NCBI RefSeq assembly: GCF_964030895.1
Contig: NZ_OZ034986.1
Span: 62,001 to 126,000, forward strand
Reading direction: 5' to 3'
DNA length: 64,000 nt
Origin: Spiroplasma endosymbiont of Nebria brevicollis
GTDB lineage: Bacteria; Bacillota_I; Bacilli_A; Mycoplasmatales; VBWQ01
Below the pieces are notes generated by a model. It was not told where the DNA came from, made no database searches, and saw only the letters and a program-made list of their open reading frames with translations. Both the position numbers and the translations under genes were made by a program. The first letter of the stretch is position 1; each line of letters starts with the position of its first letter. Positions 31,035 through 42,344 of the stretch are shown one piece after another.

Positions 31035-31463
31035 TTAAATTTGTAAGGTTTTTTCACAATAAACTTTGTTTATTTAGGCTGTTAAATGTTAAACATTATA
31101 ATTAATGAAACAGTAATTGTTTCAAGTGTTACTGTCTACTTTACTTGACAAGTTCATATTTCAATACTTTTTATTCTAAATAAAAATAAATTATTATTTC
31201 AATATATGATGAATTTTCTTTAATTCCTTTGAATTGTGAATATGTTTATGGTTAGTTTCTAATAATTCAATATTAAACACTTTTTTAGAACATTATGAAT
31301 ATATTATATAAAGTTAATAAATGTATGTATAATACAAATAAAAAATTAAATATGGTTTTTAATCCATTATTTTTTTAAGAAAGTAATAGATTTTTTTATT
31401 TTCAAAAGAAGATAGTTAGTGAAAGAGAGACCAGTAAATGGAGGAAAAGGATTGTTAGAAAAA
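31035..31463. other. Non-coding AT-rich stretch
   Basis: 429 bases with no supported gene. The minus strand has unlinked fragments without start codons. The promoter of the coiled-coil gene is presumably in the second half (TATATTATATAAAG near 31300), but I cannot fix its -35. Confidence 0.3.
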
Positions 31464-32252
31464 ATGTCAAATAAAATACTAGAATTGTATAAAAAAATAA
31501 CTGCAAAAGCAAATGCAATATTAAAATTAAGTAAACAATTAAAAGAAAAATTAGATGAAGTAGAAATTGAAATAAAACCATTGAATAAACAACTAGTAGT
31601 ATTAACAACTAAAATGGGAAAGTTAAATAAACAATTAGAAGAACAAGAAACTAAAATAGAAAAATTAAAGCAGAAAATAATAGTTCAAATAGCATCTAAA
31701 AAAGTAACTGAAATGCAAATATTAATTCAACAAATAACTGAAATAGCAATTGAGAAAGTAACTAAAACAATAGAATTATATGAAAAACTTGAAGTATTAG
31801 AAATTAGAAAAGGAATTCTAAAAAAACCATTGAATAAACAACTAAAAATATTAAATGCTGAAAAACTAAAATTAAAGAAACAAGGTAAAAAAGTAACTGA
31901 ATTAGAAACTAATTATAAAAATAAAGTGAAAGCTGAACAAGAAATAGTTACAATAACAACCCAACAAAAAGCATTAAAGCAAGAATTGGAAAAATTAGAC
32001 ACTCAACAAGTAACTAAAATGATACGATTATTAGAACAATTAGTTTCTAATTCAGTTAATTCAAATGAACAACAAGTAAAGTTAAAGCAAGAAACAATTG
32101 CAACAGCAACTGAAATTTTAGAAATAAACAAAAAATTAAGATGTAGAGTAATTAATTCAGTTAAAAATAAAGTAAAGTTAGCACAAGAAATAGTTACAAT
32201 AACAACTCAACAAGAAGTATTAAAGCAAGAAATAATGAGGCTTTCCAATTAA
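31464..32252 (+). CDS. Coiled-coil protein truncated by an IS end
   Basis: About 262 residues, almost entirely Lys/Glu/Leu/Ile-rich heptads with repeated units (KAEQEIVTITTQQKALKQEL; KLAQEIVTITTQQEVLKQEI). No membrane segment or signal. The last four codons and the stop (AGG CTT TCC AAT TAA) lie inside the IS256 end at 32237, so the original C-terminus is gone. ATG 31464 is chosen; the frame is open upstream to GTG 31419. Probably structural; its role is unknown. Confidence 0.65.
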   Translation: MSNKILELYKKITAKANAILKLSKQLKEKLDEVEIEIKPLNKQLVVLTTKMGKLNKQLEEQETKIEKLKQKIIVQIASKKVTEMQILIQQITEIAIEKVTKTIELYEKLEVLEIRKGILKKPLNKQLKILNAEKLKLKKQGKKVTELETNYKNKVKAEQEIVTITTQQKALKQELEKLDTQQVTKMIRLLEQLVSNSVNSNEQQVKLKQETIATATEILEINKKLRCRVINSVKNKVKLAQEIVTITTQQEVLKQEIMRLSN

Positions 32253-32278
32253 CTGTGTAAGTTAATTTTACAAAATTA
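32237..32278. repeat. Solo IS256 terminal inverted repeat
   Basis: The 42 bases are identical to the reverse complement of 17463-17504, the right end of the decayed IS256 copy. The outer tip GAGGCTTTCC faces left, so an IS body should follow to the right, but none is present. Confidence 0.75.
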
Positions 32279-32365
32279 TTGTTGAAAATAGGTAAGAGAA
32301 ATAGGAGAATGCTTTGATTTTTTGATATCTGTTTTTCCCCAACCTAAACATTAAGGAGTTGAAAT

Positions 32366-32878
32366 TTATTTTTTATCTATTCATTTACTTCATGGTAATG
32401 ATGAATGATTTAAAGTGTAAGCCATTAATTGACGATGTAAAATCATCATGATTAAATTAAATGATGTTAAAACTATTAATTTTCATAATTGTTGATTTAA
32501 TGTATCAAAATAATCAAGTTTAATATTATAAACAGCACCATTTATTAACATAAACAAAGCATTTGAAATAAAAAATATTAACCATCCAAATCCAAATAAA
32601 ATTAGTAAGTATCGATAAAGTTTAGTTTCATATGTACTACCTGTGGTTTTAATTTGATAAACAGTTTCATAAGTGTAGATGCTAACTGAAAATCCAAACA
32701 TAATTAATAACATTAAACTATTAATTCCTACAATTACTAAAATATTAATTAATTTATCATCAACAGAATTTATTAAAATTCCTGCTATTATCACAAATAT
32801 AATTTGACTAAATAGTCATAGCATACTGATTGCGAAAAAGCATTTTTTCCCTCAATATTTTATTAATTCATTCTTCAT
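32366..32878 (-). CDS. Hypothetical four-helix membrane protein
   Basis: 170 residues, ATG 32878 after AAGTGGTGATATAA. About four membrane segments (FAISMLWLFSQIIFVIIAGIL; INSLMLLIMFGFSVSIYTY; YRYLLILFGFGWLIFFISNALFM; and a weak one near LTSFNLIMMIL). No recognised motif. Divergent from the Xre-type regulator at 33007. Confidence 0.7.
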
Positions 32879-33006
32879 TTATATCACCACTTTAATTTTA
32901 TTATATTTTTATACAAAAAAAGAATAAAATTGTTGTTTTCTTATTTTTTTATAACATAATAATGTTTGGGAATGACATATATAATGAAATGAAAAGAATA
33001 GGGGCA

Positions 33007-33378
33007 ATGAAATTGGCTATCGAAATAGAAATTAGACGTATGCGTCTACGACATGGATGAACACAAGCGTATTTAGGGAATCTTGTTGGTGTTCGTCAAG
33101 CAACAATTAGTAGAATTGAAAGCAATGTTGGATGTTCTTCATGAGGAATAATCAGTAAAATATTAATTGCCTTATCAGTTGAAATGAAAGATATTAAAGG
33201 ATTTACTCATAACTTTGTTTTAAAAGAAAGTGATTTTGAGTTATTTATTAAATTATTAATGGCAAACACTCATCTGAAAACAAGTATCTTATACAATCCC
33301 ATTCATTGTGCACGTGTTATTATTGATGCTCATAATGCAGGTATTATAAGTTTTGATGGCAAATATGCTAAAAAATAA
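33007..33378 (+). CDS. Xre-family helix-turn-helix regulator
   Basis: 123 residues. An N-terminal Cro/C1-type HTH (IRRMRLRHGWTQAYLGNLVG VRQATISRIE, about residues 8-40) is followed by a C-terminal domain with no clear assignment. ATG 33007 is preferred; an in-frame ATG at 32989 lacks a ribosome binding site. The gene lies 77 bases before the BMP lipoprotein gene and could regulate the nucleoside uptake locus (inference). Confidence 0.75.
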
Positions 33379-33455
33379 ATATTTTACCTTGTAAAAAGTT
33401 TTATTAAGTATTAGTATTTTTATATATTAAGACTTTTTAAACTAAGGAGTGGGTT

Positions 33456-34793
33456 ATGAAAACGTTTTTAAGAGTAGCAAGTGCAACACTACTAATTAGT
33501 AGTTCAACAGCAGGTTTAACTGGTTGTAGTATTTCTAGTATTGGTGATGTCTGAATTATTACTGATGGTGGTGATTTATTTGATAAAGCTTTTAATCAAC
33601 AAGTGTTAGAAGGAGCACAAGAATTTACCGATAACTTTAATAAGAATCGTACGATAATTGGTAAATTTCCAGGAGATGAAATTTGACAAAGTCAAAAAAT
33701 GCGCTGTCGCTGAATTATTTCTCGTGATAATGATGTTTCAACTTTACAAAACAATTACAATTTAGCAGCGTTTGCGGGTGCTAAAACGATTGTTTTGGCA
33801 GGATTTCACCACTTAGAAGCATTAACACCAAAAATTCAAAATTTTTATAAAGCATTAGGGATTAGATTTATTTTGGTAGATGCACAATTAGAGAATCCTA
33901 TTGATGTAGCAAGTTTAACTTATTCAGCTGAACAATCAGGTTTTCTAGCAGGCTTAGCAGGTGCTATTTGATTAGTAGCAAATCATGAAGCATATGATAG
34001 TAATGGTCTAAAAATGTCAACATTTGGGGGCTTGCCAGCACAAACCATAGTTAGTTATATGATGGGATATTATTGAGGTGTTTATTACTTTAATAATTTC
34101 CGCACTAATAATGACTTATTAAAGATGGTTAATGATCTTAGACCTAACACTAACCCTATGTCTTCATCTGATTTTACTTCTAAATATAAAATTAGTTTTG
34201 ATAAAATTGCTAAACAGTTTACAGGTGGTTTTGAATCAGGGACTAAAGATTCTAAATCTATTACTTCACAATTAATTGATGGTAACCGTGAAGATATTGT
34301 CATGCCCGTAGCAGGGGCACAAACCATTGACTTACTATCAACAATTAAAAATTCAAGTATTAACCGTAATGCTAAAGTAATTGGTGTTGACGTTGACCAA
34401 ACTAAACAATATGATTATGCTAAAAATACGTTTCTTACTTCAGCGCTAAAAGGGATTCATGCCTCAGTTAGCAATTGATTATGATATGCATTTAATTTAA
34501 ACTATGATAAGAGTGTTGTACAACCACTGAACGACGCTAGCAAATATTTTGATGGTACAAAACCTCAAGTATCATTAGGCAAAGGATACACAGGAATCTC
34601 TGACAATGATGCTATTAATCTTATTTATCAAAATTTAGTTAGTGCATCATATGAATTATTAGCACAGAAAGTAACTGCTGCTTTTAATATTCTATCAAAT
34701 GATTTAGCCACAAATTCAAGTTCAAGTAAATGAGAAGATGCTTGACAAACAAAAATTGATGATAAAGAACTAAAATATAAACCAAAGTTTTAA
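33456..34793 (+). CDS. BMP-family nucleoside-binding lipoprotein, paralogue 1
   Basis: 445 residues. The lipoprotein signal MKTFLRVASATLLISSSTAGLTGCS has Cys near 24. The fold is a basic-membrane-protein (PnrA-like) substrate-binding protein: WIITDGGDLFDKAFNQQVLEGA, AEQSGFLAGLAGAI and VMPVAGAQTIDLL. Family members bind purine nucleosides for an ABC importer. Followed by a second paralogue and the importer genes. Good AAGGAGTGGGTT box before ATG 33456. Confidence 0.88.
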
Positions 34794-35154
34794 TAAAAAT
34801 TTAAAAATATTATTAAATTTGTTGAATTTTTATTAGATTAAGATTACTATTTAATTAGTGGTAGAGTATAGAGTTACCATTTACAGGAGTAGAACAGTGT
34901 TTTTGATAAGTAATAATAAAAAAAGAATATTAATTAGTAGTTTTTTGAATTACAAGTTATTCCCCTTTACTTGTTTTACATCAATTAAAATGGATAACAA
35001 GAATCTTGAACATACTAATACTAGTATCTTACTACCAACATGTATAGTCAACACTAATTTGGTTAATTCTAAAAGAAAGTAATGTTTTTGCTTTCTTTTT
35101 TTTAATTTTTTTTTATAAATAGTAATTATAATTAAAAAGGAGGATTGGAATAAA
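34794..35154. other. Intergenic between BMP paralogues
   Basis: 361 bases without a supported gene. The terminator at 35073-35103 near its end suggests a separate short transcript or the end of the first BMP transcript; the AAGGAGGATTGG box belongs to the next gene. Confidence 0.45.
35073..35103 (+). terminator. Terminator before the second BMP gene
   Basis: AAAGAAAG and CTTTCTTT pair around an 11-base loop and are followed by a T run. Located about 50 bases before the next start. Confidence 0.6.
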
Positions 35155-36441
35155 ATGCGTAAAATCTTTTTTTCATTAAGTGCTTTGGCATTATCAGCAA
35201 TGTCTATCTTGCCCATTGTTGCATGTCAAAATCAGTTCAATGATCCTAGTGTTTATCGAATAACAGTAGTAACTGATGGTCATACTATTACCGATCATTC
35301 ATTTAATGAGTCTTCATACAATGGTGCTATGCAGTTTAAAAAAGAATTTTATGTTTGAAGTCATACTATCTATGTAGATCCTTTTTATAAAGATAAGAGA
35401 GTTGAAGTTTCATGAGATAATCCTCAATTAACAACTTTGGATAACTTAATGACATCTTACAATAAAGCAGTATTTATTAATAGTAAGGTTGTTATTGCAT
35501 CGGGATTCTTGCATCATGATGCGTTAGTTAAATCACAAAATGGTGTTTTAAAGCATCAAACTAAATTCGTTTTTGTTGATGGTGACACACCTAATAGTGA
35601 AGTGCCAAAAGCAAATAAACAATTAGCAGGTTTGCTATATAAATCTGAACAATCAGGTTTTTTAGCAGGTTTAGCAGGTGCTATTTGATTAGCAGCAAAT
35701 CATGAGTCATATGGCAATGATTTAAAAATGTCAACTTATGGTGGTGCAGACATTTCAGCAGTTACTAATTATATGTATGGTTATTATTGAGCTATTAAGT
35801 TATTTAATGATAAGACCAATCCCTTAAAAACTAAGTTGTTAGATTGAGTAAAAATTTTAAACCCCCAATTTAGTTTATCGACATTACCAAATATTGATTT
35901 TGTTACTTCTGGTAACCAATTCAGCGGTAATTTTACCCAAGGTTCAGACAGTTCTCGTGGAATTAATGATTCATTAGTTAGACAAGGCGCCGATATTATC
36001 TTTCCAGTGGCAGGTCCACAAACAGAAGACACATTAGCAGCATTGAAATCTGGTAATGGTAAAATTATTGGTGTTGATACAGATCAACAAGCACAATATC
36101 CGAAATCAGCTGATCGTTTTATTACATCTGCGCAAAAAGATATTGTTAGTTCTGTTGATTTGATGTTGTGAAGATCAGTTGATAGAACTAATGAATCACC
36201 AATCCATCCATCTGACCCCGAAGCACAAAAAACTTTTACTGATAATGCTATTTACAATGGTGGCCCTGGATTTACCGGATTAGCTGCTAACAAAGCGATC
36301 AAAGATATTTATACACCACTTACTACTGATTCTGAAGTCTCAGTATTACTTAACAAAGTATCTGTCGGTTGACAAAAAGTTCTAAATCTCCAAAAAGATT
36401 TTTGAGCCAACGGTATTAAACCAACATCAAATCCATTTTAG
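35155..36441 (+). CDS. BMP-family nucleoside-binding lipoprotein, paralogue 2
   Basis: 428 residues with lipoprotein signal MRKIFFSLSALALSAMSILPIVAC (lipobox Cys near 24). Same fold as the upstream gene: VVTDGHTITDHSFNESSYNGA, YKSEQSGFLAGLAGAIWLAA and IIFPVAGPQTEDTL. Conserved SEQSGFLAGLAGAIW indicates tandem duplication, with divergent ligand-binding loops. Strong AAGGAGG box. Directly followed by the ABC ATPase (20-base gap). Confidence 0.9.
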
Positions 36442-36461
36442 TAACGAAAGAGGTGATGAGA

Positions 36462-38036
36462 GTGAACACAAATATTGATAAAATAGAAGCACAATATGCT
36501 GTTGAAATGGAAGGCATTACAAAAGTCTTTTTAGGAACAATTGTTGCTAATAAGGATATTTTTTTAAAAATTAAAAAAGGTGAAATCCATGCCTTAGTTG
36601 GTGAAAATGGGGCTGGTAAATCAACTTTAATGTCAATCTTATTTGGTTTATACCAACCAACCAAAGGTTTAATTAAAATAAATGGTAAAGAAGTAGTAAT
36701 TTCTGGACCCATTCGGGCTGGTGAATTAGGAATTGGAATGGTTCACCAACATTTTAAATTAGTTGATAACTTTACGATTGTTCAAAATATTATCTTAGGT
36801 AGTGAACCAATTTCTAAATGACAGTGAATTAATTACAAACATGCCAAAGCTAAAATAAAAGCTATTTCCGAAAGATATAAATTAGAAATCAAACCTAATT
36901 TAAAAATTGCAAATGCTAGTGTTGGTATGCAACAACGTGTTGAAATCTTAAAAGTACTTTACCGTGGTGCTGACATTATTGTTCTTGATGAACCAACTGC
37001 TGTATTAACACCCCAAGAAATCACTAGTTTACTAGCAATTATTGAAGAACTAAAACGTGATGGTAAAACAATTATTTTTATTAGTCACAAATTAGAAGAA
37101 GTTAAACATGTTGCTGATAGTGTCACAGTAATTAGATTAGGACAAGTGGTAGAAAACTTTCTTGCTGCAACTAAAACCAAAGAAGAAATCGCTACCTTAA
37201 TGGTGGGACGAGACTTAGTTGAAGTAAAAAATCCTGGTGGTAATGAATTAGGTGAGGTTGCTTTAAAAGTTAATAATTTATTTGTTCGTAAAATTGGCAA
37301 CAAAAAAATTATGGGACTTTCTGATTTTAATCTAGAAGTTAAAGCTGGCGAAATTGTGGCGATTGCTGGAGTAGAAGGCAATGGTCAAACTGAATTAATT
37401 TCTACTATTACTGGTTTAATCAAAACAGAAAAAGGTCAGATTTTCTTTGGTAATAAAAATATGACTCATGCTTCTATTCAAAATTTGTATAAACATGGTT
37501 TAAGTCATATCCCTGAAGACCGTCATAAATATGGATTAGTGCTAGAATATAATATTATTGACAATATGGTATTACAAAACATTAGTCAATATCCATTTTC
37601 TAAATGTGGTTTAATTCGTAGTAAAGCTATTCAATATTATGCACAAGGTATTATTCAAACATATGATGTTCGTGGTAGCAAAAGTGGTTTTGCGCTAGCG
37701 CGTGGTCTATCAGGTGGTAACCAACAAAAAGCAGTTGTGGGTCGTGAACTAACACGAAAACATAAAATCTTAGTTGTGGCACAACCAACTAGAGGATTAG
37801 ACATTGGTGCTATTGAATACATTCATGGTCGTATCTTAGAAGAAAAAACCCGTGGTAACGCTGTGTTATTAATTTCATATGAACTATCAGAAGTTATGTC
37901 ATTAGCAGATAGAATCGTTGTTTTACATGCTGGTAAAATTACGGGTAATGTAAATGCTAAAAATGTGCTCCGTGAATCACTTGGATTAATGATGGCAGGA
38001 CAAACCTTAGAGAAAGGAGAAACTAAAAATGCTTAA
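36462..38036 (+). CDS. ABC transporter ATP-binding protein, nucleoside (BMP/NupO-type) importer
   Basis: About 524 residues with two ATPase domains as in sugar/nucleoside importers. Domain 1: Walker A GENGAGKST, Walker B IIVLDEPTAVL. Domain 2: GVEGNGQTEL in place of Walker A, signature LSGGNQQKAVVGREL, Walker B-like ILVVAQPTRGLDIG. GTG 36462 is chosen because AGAGGTGA lies five bases before it; ATG 36456 is an alternative. It overlaps the permease gene by 8 bases. Energises uptake of nucleosides bound by the BMP lipoproteins. Confidence 0.9.
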
Positions 38037-40230
38037 TCAAAAAACATGATTTTTGAAACGTCGTAGTCTGCTTTACATCGGATCAAGTGAAATGCAGTCT
38101 AGCGTTAGTAAATTTAAAGGTTCCATCTTTGCCATTCTTTTTGGATTAATTATTGCTTGTTTTGTAATAATTGGTTCAGGACAAAATGCTATAACTTATT
38201 TTCAATTATTATTAACATATGCTTTTACGAGTTGACCCGCTAATAATTGAGATAATACATTAGTATGATGAGCAGTATACATTGTGGCAGGACTTGCCTT
38301 AGTAGTGTCGTTTCGTTCGGGAATGTTTAACATTGGAGTGGCAGGACAAATGCTAGCAGCAGGAGCGGTTGTAATTACAATTGGAGTTCGTTATGACTTA
38401 TCACAACCAGTTGCTATTATTTTTGCCCTTGGTGCTGGTATCTTAACTGCTATTTCTGTCGCCTTACTGACAGCACTATTGAAAGTGTTCTTCAATGTAC
38501 ACGAAGTTGTAACGTCAATTTTATTAAACTGAACAATTTGATATTTAGTTAAATGATTGTTCAAACGTAGTAGTGATTTATATGATTCAAGTCATGGCAC
38601 AACGGCGACTATTCATGAGCATATGAGTATGAGTATTGGTGGATATAATTGTATTTTACCGTTATTAATAGCAGGAATTTTAGTTATTACAATTTGATTT
38701 TTGTTAAAGAAAACAACGCTCGGATATAAAGTACGAACAGTAGGATTAAATCCCTTTGCTGCTGACTATGGTGGTATTAATCGTAAACGTTATTGTGTTA
38801 CATCATTCGTTATTTCTGGAGCGTTAGCTGGTGTGATGGCAGTTATCTACTATGTGGCTAAAAATCCTTCAATTAGTTTTTTAACTGATGATTTACCAAC
38901 TATTGGTTTTGATAGTATTGCTGTTGCATTAGTAGGACAAATTAATGCCTTTGGTGTTGTTGGTGCTGCTTTCTTATGAGGTTTAATTAAGAGTGGTGGT
39001 TCAATTGGAACTGTATTAACTTTACCAACAGCAACTGGTGATATTATCTTTGGTGTTATTATTTATTCTGCAGCTTGTGCAGTATTGTTAGCACGATTAG
39101 AACCATTAAAATTCATAATTCGTTATTGCAATATTGTCTTTAGCAAAGATAAACGGAAAACTGTTAACGGTTATATTGGCAAGATGTATCAATTATTTGT
39201 TAATACCTTTAAAATTAAAAAAGAATATAATCTGCAAATTAAAGCCATGAAAGTTAAAATAAATCAGGAAAATCAATTTGCCATTGAAACCTTAAAAAAA
39301 GAAAATTATCAAATTCTGGTTAAACAACAAAAAAATAAAACAGAAATCGAAAACCAAATTCAACAATTAAAACAACAATACGCAAGTGAAATTAATAAAT
39401 TATCAAAAGTTTCTTTTAAACTTGAAATTGCTAATTTAACAACTAAATACAATGTTGAAAATGAAAAACTTGTAAAAGCAAAACAACAAGCATTATTAAC
39501 TATTAAAAAAACAAAACAACAACTAAGAAAAAATATTTTACAACAAAAGAATATTGTTAATCAGGATTTACAAGACTTAATAAATGCTAAAAATGATAAA
39601 GTTGGTATAAGTTGAGCTCAAATGCAACAAGAAAAAAAAGCCTTAAATTATTATATGCACAAACAATATAATGCTATTTGAAAAAAAGGTAAAATTGGAA
39701 ATTGAAATAATATTCAAAACCAAAAAAAAGCAATTTATGGTGAAAGTTTAAATAGTTATATTAGTGAAAAAATTACATATGAAAATGTTGTTTATAATTA
39801 CAAATTAGAATTAATTCGTGAACTAACTTTACTAAAACAACAAAAAAATGTTTTAAAAAAATCACGAACTAAAGATTTAGTTCAAGCATATAAATGACAA
39901 TTAAATCTTGATAAAAAACAATTGCAAAAAACAATTGCACCATTACTTAAAGATAAGACTTCACAAAGTAAATTGGAAATTAAAAATTTAAATAACCAAT
40001 TTAATGCCAAAGTGCAAGCTGATCGTAAAACATTGCATGATACTATTCATATTTTGAAACATAAAAAGATTTCTCCTATTAATAGCAGTATTACAACTTT
40101 AAACCAACAATTTACGAAAAAATTAGCATTTGAAAAAGATGTCTTTCAACAAAAATTCAGTGCATTATTAGAACAAGAAACAAAAACAATTATGCAAATT
40201 AAAACCCAAAAATTAGGAGGTGACAATTAA
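38029..40230 (+). CDS. ABC nucleoside importer permease with a large coiled-coil C-terminal extension
   Basis: 733 residues. Residues 1 to about 355 form a permease of the branched type with about nine helices (SFRSGMFNIGVAGQMLAAG; VHEVVTSILLNW; GYKVRTVGLNPFAADYGGI), close to NupP-like permeases, which end near 350. From about 380 to the C-terminus there is a Lys/Gln/Glu-rich coiled coil (LKKENYQILVKQQKNKTEIE; KTTLNQQFTKKL type heptads), in the same frame, with no start codon context in between. The role of the extension is unknown; it could brace the transporter in the wall-less membrane or bind a partner. Ends one base into the second permease gene. Confidence 0.88.
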
Positions 40231-41144
40231 TGGATGCACTTAGTATAATTATTCAGCACTCTAGTTTAATCTTTGTGGTGTTAGTATTGGGAGCACTATC
40301 AGGTTTAATCTCAGAGCGTGCTGGAGTTGTTAACATTGGAATTGAAGGAATGATGATTATTGGTGCATTAGCGTTTGCTTCTTTCGGTAAAAATATTGGC
40401 TCATCATGAGGAAATTGATCACAAATCATTGCGTTCTTAATAGCAGGAATTGCTGGGATGTCATTTGCCATCTTTCATGCATTTGCTTGTGTGACACTGA
40501 AATCAGATCAAATTATTTCTGGGGTTGCTATTAATATTCTAGCAGCAGCGATTGCCGTCTTTGTTGTACAATTACCAGGTAATAATGGTTTTATTGCTAT
40601 TCCCTATACATTACCAAAAATTGGTACTACTGAATTCTTTAATTTATATTTATTTTTAGCAATTATTATTCTAGTGGCAGTGGCAATTATTTTAAAACAT
40701 ACAAAATGAGGATTACGTCATATTGCCACTGGTGAAAATCCTAATGCTGCTGATGCTGCAGGTATTAATGTTATTAAAAGACGTTACATTGCTGTTTTAA
40801 TTTCAGGATTTTTAGCTGGAATTGCCGGTGGTGTCTTTACAATGTATGCCAGTCAAACTTTCCGTGGCACGGTTGGTGGTAATGGCTTTATTGCTTTAGC
40901 GATTCTAATATTTGGTCAATGACGAGTGCCATTAATTACGATTGGTGCTGCTTTATTTGCCATTGTTGAAACAACAGGTTCTCGTATTCCATATTTACCA
41001 GATATTGCACCATGAGTTTCTAATAATGCTGATTTATGAAGCGTGTTACCATTTGTAACATCATTGTTAGTATTAGTATTTACATCACGATGAAGTAAAA
41101 CCCCTAAGGCATTAGGAATACCATTTAATAAATCCAAACGATAG
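40230..41144 (+). CDS. ABC nucleoside importer permease, second subunit
   Basis: 304 residues with about eight helices and the family motif LISERAGVVNIGIEGMMIIGA, then GENPNAADAAGINVIKRRY and SGFLAGIAGGVF. AGGAGGTGAC precedes ATG 40230, which overlaps the preceding stop by one base, so the two permeases are coupled. Last gene of the uptake operon; terminator at 41171. Confidence 0.9.
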
Positions 41145-41170
41145 GATAAAAATAATTAGTATATAAGCGA

Positions 41171-41198
41171 GAATCACCTCAGGTTTTGAGGTGATTCT
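41171..41198 (+). terminator. Terminator of the nucleoside uptake operon
   Basis: GAATCACCTCA and TGAGGTGATTC form an 11-bp stem with a short loop, followed by TTTC and a longer T run. Confidence 0.85.
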
Positions 41199-41387
41199 TT
41201 CATTTTTTTATCAGAATTTTATTATTTTTTTCAAATTTAACACCTAATATAGGATATAATTAAGTTATGAGTTTTTTGACTTATTATGATAACAATTTTA
41301 TTAAGTAAAGAGCAAAAGATGAAAAAAATTTTAAAGGTCATACAAAATACTAATGTATGTTCTTATAATTAATATTTGGAGGAACTA

Positions 41388-42329
41388 ATGGTAACAGAAA
41401 TTAATGAAATTTGTTGGATTAAATACCCAACTGAAACATATAATCTTTTTCTTTTATTTTCTATTAAAGATGGAGATAATGAAGAAAGAAAAGCAGTTCA
41501 AATTTTTTTTGAACATAATAAGAAAATTAATTTAGATGAAGATTTAGAAGAAAATTTTTTAGAATTTAAAATTCATACTGATGGAATTACTGAATCTTTG
41601 TTTATTAATATCGAAAACTTACGTGATGACAATGACACTTATGATTTCAAAGAATTTAATGATAAGGATTTACAATATACTAATTTTGATATTCAAGAAT
41701 TTGAGAAAGTAGATCTTGTAGAGACTATTAATAATTATATTTATGATGACCCAGAATCAATAACAAATGATACTGAAAGTGAACAAGGAATGAGTATGGA
41801 AAATTGTGAAAATAATTCATTATTTTCCTCTTCTTTAGAAGAACCATCAACTTCAACTGGTATAGTCTTTAGTTCTAGTGAAAGAGAAAAATTTTTACAA
41901 GAAGCAAAAAATAAAATGATAGCATTAAAACTTCAAAGAAAAGAATGTAAAAATCTATATTCTATTAACAGTCAAAATGTTGAAGAAAATACACATGATT
42001 ATAGTTTAAATGAAAAAACAAATAAAAGAAAACAAACTGTGTTTTCTGAAAACGAAGAGGTTTCTAGTAATAAACGAATTATAAATCTTGGAATTAGTCA
42101 AAAAGATAGTACACTAATTGGTGACAGGTTATTAACAATTTGTCCGCCAAATAAATCAAAAAAACTTCCACCAATGACTCAAACGCCATCTATGAAAGAG
42201 TCATCTGGTAAACCACCTGCACTTGCTTCTTACAACAGTGGAGATGCTACTAATGTTGCAGAATTAGCACAAAAAGTTAAAGAAGTAGAAAAACTTAAAG
42301 ATAAAGTGAAATTAACTTTAAATATGTAG
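41388..42329 (+). CDS. Hypothetical acidic, low-complexity protein
   Basis: 313 residues from ATG 41388, placed seven bases after a perfect GGAGG box. There is no signal peptide or membrane segment. The N-terminal 90 residues look folded (CWIKYPTETYNLFLLFSIKD; FFEHNKKINLDEDLEENF); the rest is rich in Asp, Glu, Ser and Asn with a Pro/Lys patch (PPNKSKKLPPMTQTPSMK) and a short amphipathic helix at the end. It uses TGG for Trp. Not recognised. Flanked by a terminator and an IS remnant, so possibly acquired. Confidence 0.65.
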   Translation: MVTEINEICWIKYPTETYNLFLLFSIKDGDNEERKAVQIFFEHNKKINLDEDLEENFLEFKIHTDGITESLFINIENLRDDNDTYDFKEFNDKDLQYTNFDIQEFEKVDLVETINNYIYDDPESITNDTESEQGMSMENCENNSLFSSSLEEPSTSTGIVFSSSEREKFLQEAKNKMIALKLQRKECKNLYSINSQNVEENTHDYSLNEKTNKRKQTVFSENEEVSSNKRIINLGISQKDSTLIGDRLLTICPPNKSKKLPPMTQTPSMKESSGKPPALASYNSGDATNVAELAQKVKEVEKLKDKVKLTLNM

Positions 42330-42344
42330 TAATCAAGGAATTAT

